Shown here: positions 9,232 through 18,032 of the stretch, in pieces | Position numbering within the stretch: the first letter of the stretch is position 1 | How the letters are laid out: every line of letters starts with the position of its first letter | DNA from: Sphingobacteriales bacterium TSM_CSS | Lineage (GTDB): Bacteria > Bacteroidota > Bacteroidia > Chitinophagales > UBA2359 | Assembly: GCA_002212985.1 (NCBI GenBank) | Contig: NBMY01000071.1 | Coordinates: forward strand, 1 to 64,000 | Reading direction: 5' to 3' | DNA length: 64,000 nucleotides | The notes under the pieces: generated by a model | What the model was told of the DNA's origin: nothing | The model's database searches: none | What the model saw: the letters and a program-made list of their open reading frames with translations, nothing else | Made by a program: the position numbers and the translations under genes

Positions 9232-11690
9232 TATTCTCCTATTCCCGGGCAGGTTTGTACCATGGCATGGTAAAAATCGGTGCCCGAATATTTTTCTTTG
9301 AGCAATTTCTGAAATTTCCGGTCTTTGTAGTTGCCCTCATGCAGCGACGACAGCGGCTCCTGCTGTGCCAGCAGTGCCATGTAAGCCGATGAAGCAGCAA
9401 GTTCGGGGTCTTTGGTGGTTTCAATTACTTTTTGGTAATAGGCAATCGCCACTTTTCTGGTGCCATATTCTTCCAGAAACAATTGTTGGGCTTCATACAG
9501 GTTTTTGGCAAATTTGGGCAGATTAAGTGGGTAGGCTCCCGGCATATAATCATAGTAATAGTTGAGCGAGGCTACCAGAGAACCATGCCATAAAGCGCCG
9601 TTATACCCCCAATATGGAGTAGCAAAAAAGCCATCGGCCAGTTGCCTGTAATACACATCGGCTGTTTGTGGGTTTTGTTTAGCGGCCTCCTGCAATTCAA
9701 CCACTTTTCGGGCAAAGCCGGTTTTATTGCAACTGTCAGAAACGCCCAATCCGTTAAAGTTACAGGTAAAGTAAATATAGTTGGCATTTGCAAAATAATG
9801 CAGCGAATCTTTCAGCCAGTAATCGTTTGGAATTTTTTCAAACTCTTGCAACGCTTCGGCATACTGTAGTTTGCGCATTAGCTTTGTTCCCAGCACATCT
9901 GCCACAAAAGCGGGTGTACAACGGCTGTTATTGAGCAGCAATGTATCAAAGCCGGTTTTACGCGGTGTATTTAGCAAATTTTGCAACTCGTTGAGGTCTT
10001 TTTCCGAAGCGTAAAAATCAAGAAGCGCATTGGCAGCACTTGTTTCCATAGCTTTGTCAAGGCATAAAAAGGCGCGGGGTACATTGCCGTTTTTCAGGTA
10101 ATTTTGGGCAAGCCGTGCCAGCACCCTCGAAAAAATGCCGTAATTGTTGTACTCATATTGCGGGCGGGGCAGGTTTTTTAAGGCTTCGGCAAACAGCCCC
10201 TCTGTTTCGGCTGTAAGGGTGCCTGCCTCATCAACTCTTGCAAGCGCATAAATGAGGTTTGCCTGTGCCTGCACTTTTTTGTCGGCTCCGCTCACGTGGT
10301 TTAAAAAACCATAGCACTGCCGGTAGTTTTGCTGCAAATAAGCTAAGTAAGCGGCGGCAGTGTACCACAAATCTGCATTGCGTACTTTTTTACCTGCTGC
10401 GGCCTTCTCCGAAATTATTTTTAAATTTTCAATGTATAGATGGTTGCTTAAACCGCCAACTGTCCGGTTTTCTTTTTTGGCTTCACTCCAATTGAATAAT
10501 TTTTTAATTGAATTCCATATTTTTGCAAAAAAGCTTTTAATTTTATGCCAAATGCCTTTTTCTTTAATGTTTTTTTGATTTACTTCTACATCGGGTTTGG
10601 CTGCATTAGTTTCCACAACAATGGTATCTGTAAGAAAAGGCGTAAGCAAAAAACGTTCGGTTTTATTTATTTCTCTTATGAGCATTACCTCTGCAAGTGT
10701 TGATTCCGGAGCCAATGCATAAATTTGTTCCAATGGCGCAATATCTAAGGCATTGTCTTGCATGGAGCGCAGTGCCCATAAAGCCGCTTTTTCGGCCGGG
10801 GTTTTGGTAAATTGCAGCATTTGCTGCCACAAAGTTTCGTTGCCATAGTTAAAATTTTGAATAGCAATTTTCCGGCTGTCGGCAAAATTGTTAAAAACTG
10901 CCGAAAACAGGTACATGGCTTCTGCCGGTTTATTGGTACGCAACAAGGCGCCCGCTTTCAGTGCCATAGTCCACCCCAAAACAACACTTTTATTAATAAA
11001 AGAATTATCGGGTTGGAGCAGGGGCGTTACAAGGCGGTCATAGTATAAAGTGCAATCACTATATTTTTCGGAATAATGGGCTAAGCGCACTATTTGAAAG
11101 GCATAGCGGAGTTTAAGATATGCCGGTTTTACCGCCGCATAATGGCGTACTCCTTCTTCAATAAGACGTTGCATTTTGAGCGTATCGCGCCCGGGGTCGT
11201 CCCAATAATCCCAAATATGCTGCACAAAAGGTTCGCATTGCTTGGCATATATCAGATAGGTCAGCGTTTCGGCGTCTTTGCGGTTATATAGCAAACGCAG
11301 CAGCGCATTGCTCTCAATGAGTTTGCCCGGTTTACTGCCCTGTAAAATTGGGTTGAGCGCATCCTTTTGGAGCGCTTCGGCGCTAATATCATAAATTACC
11401 TCGGCCACCTGCTGCAAACCGGGCGGCTTAGTGCTGTTAAAATATTGTTGCCATTCAAGTAAATTATACCGGTAGCGCATTTCGGACGAAGCATACTCAT
11501 CAGGCATGTAATAACCTGCATCTACATAACAGGCACGATAGGTAGTATCTGTTACGATGTCGGGGTTAAAAAAGGTAATGCTGTTTCTGTTTGGTTCTGG
11601 TATATATGCGCAGGCGGTAAGTTCTTGATTTTTAAGGGCGAATAAATTAATTAAAAAAAATATTGTATATAAAAGGTGTTTAAAAGTCAT
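9228..11690 (-). CDS. large exported helical-repeat (TPR-like) protein
   Basis: Unknown function. About 820 residues from ATG 11690; a TTG seven codons upstream is less likely. An N-terminal hydrophobic segment (FKHLLYTIFFLINLFAL) looks like a signal peptide. The rest is rich in short Ala/Leu/Tyr helices resembling degenerate tetratricopeptide or SEL1-type repeats (for example FLCLDKAMETSAANALLDFY, ALQEFEKIPNDYW, KVAIAYYQKVIETTKDPELA). A basic amphipathic stretch (KIKSFFAKIWNSIKKLFNW) lies about halfway. Such proteins are usually periplasmic scaffolds. It is monocistronic, with a long structured leader upstream, and its stop overlaps that of hpt. Confidence 0.75.
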   Translation of the reverse strand: MTFKHLLYTIFFLINLFALKNQELTACAYIPEPNRNSITFFNPDIVTDTTYRACYVDAGYYMPDEYASSEMRYRYNLLEWQQYFNSTKPPGLQQVAEVIYDISAEALQKDALNPILQGSKPGKLIESNALLRLLYNRKDAETLTYLIYAKQCEPFVQHIWDYWDDPGRDTLKMQRLIEEGVRHYAAVKPAYLKLRYAFQIVRLAHYSEKYSDCTLYYDRLVTPLLQPDNSFINKSVVLGWTMALKAGALLRTNKPAEAMYLFSAVFNNFADSRKIAIQNFNYGNETLWQQMLQFTKTPAEKAALWALRSMQDNALDIAPLEQIYALAPESTLAEVMLIREINKTERFLLTPFLTDTIVVETNAAKPDVEVNQKNIKEKGIWHKIKSFFAKIWNSIKKLFNWSEAKKENRTVGGLSNHLYIENLKIISEKAAAGKKVRNADLWYTAAAYLAYLQQNYRQCYGFLNHVSGADKKVQAQANLIYALARVDEAGTLTAETEGLFAEALKNLPRPQYEYNNYGIFSRVLARLAQNYLKNGNVPRAFLCLDKAMETSAANALLDFYASEKDLNELQNLLNTPRKTGFDTLLLNNSRCTPAFVADVLGTKLMRKLQYAEALQEFEKIPNDYWLKDSLHYFANANYIYFTCNFNGLGVSDSCNKTGFARKVVELQEAAKQNPQTADVYYRQLADGFFATPYWGYNGALWHGSLVASLNYYYDYMPGAYPLNLPKFAKNLYEAQQLFLEEYGTRKVAIAYYQKVIETTKDPELAASSAYMALLAQQEPLSSLHEGNYKDRKFQKLLKEKYSGTDFYHAMVQTCPGIGEY

Positions 11691-11737
11691 GTTTTGCTCA
11701 GAGTTTAACAATGAAGGAGAGAATAGCCTTCAGCGAA

Positions 11738-11859
11738 AAGAACATACTGCACGTACACCACACCATACACCTTTTGGGTGTATATTCACACTCACTACGG
11801 GTTCTTATGCCCTTTTCTCACTCTCGCTTTGTTCAAAGAACTGGCAGTAAAGCAAAGCG
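11738..11859 (-). promoter_or_regulatory. possible structured 5' leader
   Basis: Read on the minus strand between a -7-like box (TATTTTTG, 11881-11874) and ATG 11690, the roughly 175-nt leader contains paired segments. CGCTTTG (11825-11831) pairs with CAAAGCG (11853-11859); GGTGTAT (11777-11783) pairs with ATACACC (11765-11771); GTTCTT (11801-11806) pairs with AAGAAC (11738-11743) and encloses the last hairpin. No known riboswitch class is recognised. Confidence 0.3.
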
Positions 11860-12059
11860 CCATTGGTCAGGCACAAAAATAACAAAAAATATGGCGGGTT
11901 CAAAAAAAATACGGCCGGGCAGAAAAAAAATGTTTTTTTTTGAGTAAACCGTTAAACCCAAATGGGTGGTTTGTGTCAAACACACCGTAGTTGATGCCCA
12001 AAAAACAAAGCCATAGTAAAAATAAGAGTTTGCGTTTAACCCTAAAGAACATAGCCAGA

Positions 12060-12090
12060 AGCCCAATCATAATCGGTTGGGCTTTTTTTT
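12060..12090 (+). terminator. orphan Rho-independent terminator
   Basis: AGCCCAA (12060-12066) pairs with TTGGGCT (12077-12083), followed by a run of eight T. No plus-strand gene is recognised upstream: the nearest upstream gene on that strand is hpt, 2.8 kb away with an opposing gene between. It implies an unannotated plus-strand transcript. Confidence 0.75.
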
Positions 12091-12261
12091 GTACCTGCGA
12101 CAACTTTTCGTGTCATTTTGGCTGCTAATAATGCGCCATACTGTCAATGTGTCGGTTTATTTTTCGCTTTTGAAGCCTTTTTTGCAGTTTTTTCCGGTTG
12201 GCATTCCTTTTGAAGTACAAAAGAGCGAAACCTTTTTTCTTAACCAACAAAATAAACAGCC

Positions 12262-12729
12262 ATGACACTCGTAAAATGGAATCCTTTCGCAAAAAGCGGC
12301 ATTCCCACCATGTTTGACAAATTAACGGACGATTTCTTCAATTTTGATTTCGACAGTTTCTTTGATACCCGTTTTCCTACGTTTGCGGGAAAGGCAGGCA
12401 GTATTAATGTTGCTGAAACCGCCAATGCCTATGAAATTGAGTTAGCTGTACCCGGAGCCGAGAAAGGTGATTTTAAAGTAAATGTAGAAGGTAACCAACT
12501 GACCATTTCTGCCGAAAAGAGAATAGAAAGCAAAACCGAAGACGCCGAAAAAAAATACCTGCGAAAAGAATTTGGTTATACTTCTTTCCGCCGCACTTTT
12601 ACCCTGCCCGATAATGTGAACGCCAACGGTATTAATGCCACACATAATAATGGTGTTTTAACCGTGGTGCTGCCAAAAATTAAAGCGGAAGAACCTAAAG
12701 CCGACACTAAAACCATTGAAATTTCTTAA
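12262..12729 (+). CDS. small heat-shock protein, Hsp20/alpha-crystallin
   Basis: ATP-independent holdase chaperone of 155 residues that binds unfolding proteins in the cytoplasm. The alpha-crystallin domain is complete: INVAETANAYEIELAVPG at its start, KVNVEGNQLTISAEKR, the FRRTFTLPDNVN strand, and the conserved NNGVLTVVLPK near the end. The N-terminal arm is Phe/Asp-rich (DDFFNFDFDSFFDTRFP), typical for the family. Monocistronic, with a strong terminator downstream. Probably stress-induced, but no known heat-shock operator is visible. Confidence 0.95.
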   Translation: MTLVKWNPFAKSGIPTMFDKLTDDFFNFDFDSFFDTRFPTFAGKAGSINVAETANAYEIELAVPGAEKGDFKVNVEGNQLTISAEKRIESKTEDAEKKYLRKEFGYTSFRRTFTLPDNVNANGINATHNNGVLTVVLPKIKAEEPKADTKTIEIS

Positions 12730-12809
12730 AGTTCTGATGGCAAAAAGGCAATAATGTTGAGTATGCAGGAAGAATTTATTTAGTAAAAGTATTAACTGAA
12801 TGTAAATGT

Positions 12810-12838
12810 AAAAAGGCGGCCAAATTGGCCGCCTTTTT
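12810..12838. terminator. bidirectional terminator
   Basis: AAAAAGGCGGCCAA pairs perfectly with TTGGCCGCCTTTTT around a single-base centre. With A-runs on one side and T-runs on the other it can terminate hsp20 (plus) and the convergent lipoprotein gene (minus). Confidence 0.92.
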
Positions 12839-12881
12839 GGCTGTTTGAAAAATAATTTTATTTTTTTATCAATAAGCGGAA

Positions 12882-13373
12882 TTAGTTAATGGTAACCGAA
12901 ACAGATTTGGTTACTGCCTGCGTACTTTCTCCGCCGCCGCAGGGACGAGAATCAATACGAGCCAAAATAAAATAGCTGCCCGAAGAAACGCCGAAAGGAA
13001 TTTCAATTTGATCGTAATCTATGGTGGTTTGGTTTCCGTTTGCTACCAGTCCGTTAGATGCTACAAAGGCGGTAAGTTGTGTATCGCTGCCGCTAAGGGT
13101 GTTATCGGTAGAGAGATAAAAATCGGTAAGTCCTTTAATGGTAAAATCGTCTAAGTTTAAGGTTTCGGTAACAACTACGGTTCCGCTAAGGGTTGCGCCT
13201 GCCGAAAAAGTTTTGGGCGTTACATTGAAACTGTTCATGGTTAGGGAGCAGTTATTGTCGGGAGTGGTGGTAGTGTCTTCGCAGGCATTAAAGGTAAAAA
13301 GGGCAGCAAGCACAAAAGCCCATGCCAGCAAAGAAATGCTGCTATACCGTAGGAGGGTTGCTTTTCTGTACAT
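12882..13373 (-). CDS. lipoprotein with CARDB-like domain
   Basis: Exported lipoprotein of 163 residues, function unknown. The signal and lipobox are visible (LAWAFVLAALFTFNAC, Cys near 31) and are followed by a Thr/Asp-rich linker. The rest resembles one CARDB-type Ig domain: DFYLSTDNTLSGSDTQL, then VANGNQTTIDYDQIEIP, then SSGSYFILARID. CARDB domains occur in cell-surface adhesion or binding proteins. Monocistronic, convergent with hsp20. Confidence 0.75.
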   Translation of the reverse strand: MYRKATLLRYSSISLLAWAFVLAALFTFNACEDTTTTPDNNCSLTMNSFNVTPKTFSAGATLSGTVVVTETLNLDDFTIKGLTDFYLSTDNTLSGSDTQLTAFVASNGLVANGNQTTIDYDQIEIPFGVSSGSYFILARIDSRPCGGGESTQAVTKSVSVTIN

Positions 13374-13458
13374 AAAGTTCGGTTATTTTAAAGGTTGAAT
13401 AGAATACGGGGTTTGACATGCCGGTTTGCTTTTTGTTTATCGGGGCAGTGTTTTTTTT

Positions 13459-15006
13459 CTAACCTGCCCAGTTTTCGCGGTCTAAACTTCTGAACTGTAT
13501 GGCTTCGGCCAGGTGTTCAATTTTAATATCGGGGCTTGCGGCCAGGTCGGCAATGGTACGGGCAACTTTCAGAATGCGGTCGTAGGCACGTGCCGAAAGG
13601 TTGAGACGTTCCATAGCGGTTTTTAGCAGTTTTTGCCCTGCGGGGTTTATGGCACATACTTCGCGCACCATTTTAGAACTCATTTGGGCATTGCTGTAAA
13701 TGTTTTTTTCGTTGGCAAAGCGGTTTTCCTGCACATTTCGGGCAGCCACTACGCGCTCGCGTATTTCGGCGCTGTTTTCACCTGCGCCGGCGCTGCTCAG
13801 TTCATCAAACGAAACGGGCGTAACCTCCACATGCAGGTCAATACGGTCGAGCAGCGGCCCCGAAATTTTGTTGAGGTATTTTTGTACTACGCCCGGGGCA
13901 CATACGCATTCTTTTTCGGGGTGGTTGTAATAGCCGCAGGGGCAGGGGTTCATAGAGGCTATAAGCATAAAACTGGCAGGGTATTCTACGGTAAATTTAG
14001 CGCGGCTAATGGTTACGCGGCGTTCTTCCATAGGTTGGCGCATTACCTCTAATACGGTGCGTTTAAATTCGGGCAGTTCATCTAAAAACAGCACACCGTT
14101 GTGCGCCAATGATATTTGACCGGGCTGCGGTATATTGCCGCCGCCTACCAACGCCACATCGCTAATGGTATGGTGTGGCGACTGAAACGGGCGCACGGCA
14201 ATGAGCGAGGCATCGGCAGGCAGCACCCCCGCCACCGAGTGTATTTTGGTGGTTTCCAAGGCTTCTTGCAGCGTAAGTGGTGGTAAAATGCCGGGCAAGC
14301 GCTTGGCCAGCATGGTTTTACCAGCTCCGGGCGGACCTATGAGAATTACGTTATGCCCACCCGCAGCCGCAATTTCAAGTGCCCGTTTTATGTTTTTTTG
14401 GCCTTTTACATCGGAAAAATCTAACTGAAGGGTGCTTAGATTGTTGTAAAATTCATCGCGGGTGTTTACTTCGGTAGGTTTCAGTTCTTTTTCGCCTCTG
14501 AAAAACTGCACTACTTCATTTATATGTTCAACGCCATACACGTTCAGGTCGTTTACAATGGCGGCTTCGCGGGCGTTTTGTTTGGGCAGTATAAATCCTT
14601 TAAAGCGTTGTTTTCGGGCTTCTATGGCTATGGGCAATGCGCCTTTTATGGGACGAAGGCTGCCATCGAGCGACAACTCGCCCATTATTACATACTGCCC
14701 TATGTCTTCGCGCTCTAACAGTGCCCCGCAGGCCGATAAAATACCGATGGCCAACGTAAGGTCATAAGCCGACCCTTCTTTGCGTATATCGGCCGGCGCC
14801 ATGTTAATAACCACCTTTTGGCGCGGCATAGGGTAGGCATTGTTTTTAAGGGCAGCTTCAATTCGGTGCTGTCCTTCTTTTATGGCCGCATCGGGCAAAC
14901 CCACCAAAAAGTATTGCAACTGTCCGCCGCCTACGTTTACCTCCACTTCAATAATGGTGGCATCTACACCCAATACTGCCCCGCCGTGCGTTTTGGCTAA
15001 CCCCAT
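13459..15006 (-). CDS. comM: YifB/ComM Mg-chelatase-like AAA+ ATPase
   Basis: AAA+ ATPase of the ComM/YifB family, about 515 residues. ComM is a hexameric helicase that promotes branch migration during recombination of transformed DNA. The N-terminal ChlI-like domain begins GLAKTHGGAVLGVDATIIEV; Walker A is GPPGAGKTMLAKRLPG; Walker B is GVLFLDELPEFKR; the zinc-like cysteine motif is MNPCPCGYYNHPEKECVCAP; the arginine-finger region is GPLLDRIDLHVEV. I chose ATG 15006 because family members start just before the LAKT motif; a TTG at 15060 would add 18 residues. It lies downstream of rbfA on the same strand but has its own -7 box. Confidence 0.92.
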   Translation of the reverse strand: MGLAKTHGGAVLGVDATIIEVEVNVGGGQLQYFLVGLPDAAIKEGQHRIEAALKNNAYPMPRQKVVINMAPADIRKEGSAYDLTLAIGILSACGALLEREDIGQYVIMGELSLDGSLRPIKGALPIAIEARKQRFKGFILPKQNAREAAIVNDLNVYGVEHINEVVQFFRGEKELKPTEVNTRDEFYNNLSTLQLDFSDVKGQKNIKRALEIAAAGGHNVILIGPPGAGKTMLAKRLPGILPPLTLQEALETTKIHSVAGVLPADASLIAVRPFQSPHHTISDVALVGGGNIPQPGQISLAHNGVLFLDELPEFKRTVLEVMRQPMEERRVTISRAKFTVEYPASFMLIASMNPCPCGYYNHPEKECVCAPGVVQKYLNKISGPLLDRIDLHVEVTPVSFDELSSAGAGENSAEIRERVVAARNVQENRFANEKNIYSNAQMSSKMVREVCAINPAGQKLLKTAMERLNLSARAYDRILKVARTIADLAASPDIKIEHLAEAIQFRSLDRENWAG

Positions 15007-15092
15007 ACCTTGTTCAACTTGCTTTTTATTGTTGCTGCCTGTTGTTTGTTGCCTGCCCAAAAGTCAAAATTGATTTTTTGAATAACAGGGTA

Positions 15093-15100
15093 CAAAGTTA
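15093..15100 (-). promoter_or_regulatory. comM -7 promoter element
   Basis: TAACTTTG read on the minus strand (15100 to 15093) matches TAnnTTTG. Predicted start near 15087, in the rbfA-comM gap. A clear -33 TTG is not seen. Confidence 0.45.
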
Positions 15101-15169
15101 TTCATTTTTTCGGTATTTGTGCCATATCGGGCGCTGCTGTTTTAGGCGGCCTATCTTTTTGGGTATTGC

Positions 15170-15535
15170 TTACCCGTTTATATCGTCATCTTTCAATTTG
15201 TCAAAAAGGCGGTCAATTTTTTCTGCTTCGTCTAAGGTGTCATCGAGGTAAAACTCTAATTCGGGTATTCGGCGCAACTTGTGGCGTATGACCGCGCCAA
15301 GGTCGTGCCGTATGGCGTGGGCGTTTTCGGCAATGGCATCAATTACCTCGTGTTTGGCGGGTTTGTTATATACGCTCAGGTAAATACGTGCCAGCATCAA
15401 ATCGGGGGTTACGCGCACATGGGTAAGCGTAACAAAGGCGCTGCCGTAGTATTTGGCGCCGTTTCTGATAAACAAATCGGCTAAGGCATGGTGTATTAAA
15501 GAAGCAACTTGTTTTTGTTTAATGCTTTCGATCAT
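15170..15535 (-). CDS. rbfA: ribosome-binding factor A
   Basis: Small KH-fold factor for late 30S maturation and 16S rRNA 5'-end processing; cytoplasmic. From ATG 15535 the protein has 121 residues (MIESIKQKQVASLIHHALAD), normal for RbfA. Family landmarks are RVTPDLMLARIYLSVY and the C-terminal RIPELEFYLDDTLDEAEKID. The frame stays open 77 codons upstream, but that stretch has no RbfA similarity and overlaps the divergent promoter region. Upstream of comM on the same strand. Confidence 0.93.
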   Translation of the reverse strand: MIESIKQKQVASLIHHALADLFIRNGAKYYGSAFVTLTHVRVTPDLMLARIYLSVYNKPAKHEVIDAIAENAHAIRHDLGAVIRHKLRRIPELEFYLDDTLDEAEKIDRLFDKLKDDDING

Positions 15536-15606
15536 GGTATCGGGGTGTTTGCTTTGTGAAAGTTTGCCTAAAACCGGCAAGATATGAATTTGTAGAACAA
15601 TCGGCC

Positions 15607-15614
15607 TACCTTTG
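15607..15614 (+). promoter_or_regulatory. -7 promoter element of ABC transporter
   Basis: TACCTTTG matches TAnnTTTG and is followed by C, as is common. Predicted start near 15620, giving a leader of about 90 nt to ATG 15712. Confidence 0.5.
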
Positions 15615-15711
15615 CAGTTCCAAATTTCGGGTTTTATTGATGAATAACGGTAAATAAGAAGGCTGTTTTTTCCCGAAAGGATGATTATCTGCATAGCGTA
15701 GTTTATATAAC

Positions 15712-17535
15712 ATGAAAAATCTTTCCCGATTGCTGTATTACCTGCGCCCGTTTCGCATTCAGGCATTGTGGCATGTTTTTTTCAATTTGCTGTCTATTTT
15801 GTTTTCGGTGGTATCGCTCATGATGGTAATACCCTTTTTGCGCCTGTTGTTCAACAAGCAACCGTTGGTACACACGCCGCCGCCGCTGTTTACCCCCACC
15901 GCCGCCTGGGCCGACGGCTGGTTTAACTACCAAATGACACAACTCATTGTGCAGCAGGGTAAACCGCAGGCCTTGCTCTTTGTGTGCATACTGGTAGCGG
16001 TTATTTTTTTCTTTAAAAACCTGTTTCGTTACCTTGCCATGTATGCCATGGCCGGAATGCGAAACGGGGTAATACGGCAAATACGCTCCGATGCCTTTAC
16101 CAAAGTGCTGGCTTTGCCCGTTTCTTATTTTACCGAAGAACGGAAAGGCGATGTTATTACCCGCCTTACCTCCGATGTGCAGGAAGTAGAAAACAGCATC
16201 ATCAGCATGTTAACCATTGCCTTTACCGAGCCGCTTACCGTATTGGCCTACCTGTTTACCATGTTTTTTATAAGCCCGCAGCTTACCTTGTTTGTGTTGC
16301 TGGTGCTGCCGCTTACCGGTGCCGTTATTGGGCAAATTGGTAAAACCCTTAAACGAAAATCGCATCTGGCGCAAGAACGGCTGGGCATGTTGCTTACCAT
16401 TATTGACGAAACCATTTGGGGCATGCGCATCGTAAAAGGGTTTAACGCCCAACAACAGCAAACCGCCAAATTTGAAACAGAAAACAAGGCTTTTTACCAG
16501 GTTAGCAGCAGCATGTTGCGCCGCCGCGATTTATCTTCGCCCCTTTCAGAGTTTATGAGCATCAGCGTGGTGGCGCTGGTGCTGTATGTGGGCGGGCGCA
16601 TGGTACTCAGCCAATCTCTAAGCCTCGAAGCCGAAACCTTTATCTATTTTATTGTGGTGTTTTCGCAAATTATACCGCCGGCAAAATCGTTTTCTACTGC
16701 TTTTTACAACATCCAAAAGGGGTTGGCATCGGTAGAGCGCATTACCAAAATTCTCGATGCCCCGGTCAGCATTCGCGAAACCGAAAACCCTGTGCCGCTT
16801 ACCGCCTTTAACCATAGCATTGAGTTTAAAAACGTAGGATTTGCCTACGACCGTCAACCCGTGCTTTCGGGTATTCATGTGGTGTTGCCCAAAGGCAAGG
16901 TGCTGGCATTGGTGGGCAGTTCGGGTGCCGGTAAATCTACCTTAGCCGATTTGTTGCCCCGCTTTTACGATGTTACCGAAGGCGAAATATTGTTAGACGG
17001 CGTTAATATTCAACAGTACCGCTTATCCGATTTGCGCAACCTCATGGGCATTGTTACGCAGGAACCCGTTTTGTTTAACGACACGGTTTTTAACAACATT
17101 GCCTTTGGTATGCACCGCCCCGTAACGCAGGAAGAAGTAGAAGAAGCCGCCAAAATAGCCAACGCCCACCAGTTTATTAGCCAATTGGAAAACGGCTACC
17201 ACACACCCATAGGCGACCGAGGATGCAAACTAAGCGGCGGCGAGCGCCAACGCCTTACCATTGCCCGCGCCGTACTTAAAAACCCGCCCATTCTTATTTT
17301 AGACGAAGCCACCTCCTCACTCGACTCGGCATCGGAAAAACTGGTACAGGATGCCCTCTTCCGGCTCATGCAAAACCGAACATCGGTGGTTATTGCTCAC
17401 CGCCTTTCCACCATTCAGCACGCCGATGAAATTTTAGTGCTGCAAAAAGGACAGGTTATTGAACGCGGCACCCATACTCAACTTTTAGGAAAACAGGGCG
17501 TTTACAAACAGTTGGTAGATTTGCAGGCATTTTAA
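15712..17535 (+). CDS. MsbA-like ABC exporter, fused permease-ATPase
   Basis: Inner-membrane half-transporter of 607 residues that works as a homodimer. The N-terminal ABC type-1 membrane domain (about residues 15-330) has about six helices. The ATPase domain has Walker A GSSGAGKSTL, Q-loop VTQEPVLFND, signature LSGGERQR, Walker B ILILDEATSSLD and H-switch IAHRLST. The order and length match MsbA/BmrA lipid or drug exporters; lipid A flipping is plausible but not shown by sequence. Monocistronic, divergent from rbfA. Confidence 0.92.
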   Translation: MKNLSRLLYYLRPFRIQALWHVFFNLLSILFSVVSLMMVIPFLRLLFNKQPLVHTPPPLFTPTAAWADGWFNYQMTQLIVQQGKPQALLFVCILVAVIFFFKNLFRYLAMYAMAGMRNGVIRQIRSDAFTKVLALPVSYFTEERKGDVITRLTSDVQEVENSIISMLTIAFTEPLTVLAYLFTMFFISPQLTLFVLLVLPLTGAVIGQIGKTLKRKSHLAQERLGMLLTIIDETIWGMRIVKGFNAQQQQTAKFETENKAFYQVSSSMLRRRDLSSPLSEFMSISVVALVLYVGGRMVLSQSLSLEAETFIYFIVVFSQIIPPAKSFSTAFYNIQKGLASVERITKILDAPVSIRETENPVPLTAFNHSIEFKNVGFAYDRQPVLSGIHVVLPKGKVLALVGSSGAGKSTLADLLPRFYDVTEGEILLDGVNIQQYRLSDLRNLMGIVTQEPVLFNDTVFNNIAFGMHRPVTQEEVEEAAKIANAHQFISQLENGYHTPIGDRGCKLSGGERQRLTIARAVLKNPPILILDEATSSLDSASEKLVQDALFRLMQNRTSVVIAHRLSTIQHADEILVLQKGQVIERGTHTQLLGKQGVYKQLVDLQAF

Positions 17536-18032
17536 CCCAAACAGGTAAATATTTATAAATACTGCAATTTCATGCCGTCTTTAATTACCCCACCCCGCAA
17601 AACCGCTGTTTCCCTGCCGGTTTACCGCAAAGAGGGGAAAAGAATTGAATATCCCAAAAGACACTGAAAGCCTCAAATATGAATAGCCGTATGTGCAACA
17701 TACGGAAAAAAACAACCCAACCATAGCCGTAACCTCAAAGAGGAACGCCATGTTAATTTAACCCGATGTTGTTTTTACTGGCCGATATTTTTCAGTACCT
17801 TGCACTTAGAAGCTGTACGAAAAGTGAAATTAGCACCTATTCACTTGCAGATGAGCGCTAATTCCTTTGCGAACTTTGGGGTTAAATAATATCTTAGCCA
17901 AAAAACACGCGAAACACAAAGCAATAAAAAGAAAACATTAGCCCCAAAAGTAGCCACAGCTACTTTTCATACAGCCTCTTACTAACCCGAACGCTTAACC
18001 TGTAACTGTTTGCCGCTAAAAACAACAACCAC
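17536..18032. other. intergenic region with repeat remnants
   Basis: Nearly 500 bases between two plus-strand genes, with no gene. It contains a fragment (about 17611-17640, CCGGTTTACCGCAAAGAGGG) closely similar to the repeat inside the mobile element at 62.5 kb, and a candidate 170-bp miniature element (17809-17978). Confidence 0.55.
17809..17978. mobile_element. candidate 170-bp MITE, IS5-like ends
   Basis: Left end GAAGCTGTACGAAAAGT and right end (reverse complement) GAGGCTGTATGAAAAGT match at 15 of 17 positions. Both ends are flanked outward by TTA (17806-17808 and 17979-17981), a possible 3-bp target duplication. No coding capacity. The GAGGCTGT-type ends and TNA-type duplication resemble the IS5 family (inference). 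Confidence 0.5.

Larger units (their letters stand above)
11691..12259. other. intergenic region with structured leader and orphan terminator
   Basis: About 570 bases between divergent genes. The left part is the putative leader of the minus-strand helical-repeat gene; the right part carries an orphan plus-strand terminator and the hsp20 upstream region. No CIRCE-type inverted repeat (TTAGCACTC-N9-GAGTGCTAA) precedes hsp20. TATTTTTC at 12158-12165 is a weak -7 candidate for hsp20. Confidence 0.45.

Noticed and set aside
11711-11947. 78-codon plus-strand open frame
   Set aside because: It overlaps the structured leader and the minus-strand promoter-like box. Composition is basic and irregular; no plausible protein.
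12091-12261. Heat-shock operator upstream of hsp20
   Set aside because: I looked for CIRCE (TTAGCACTC-N9-GAGTGCTAA) and found none; only a weak -7-like TATTTTTC is present.
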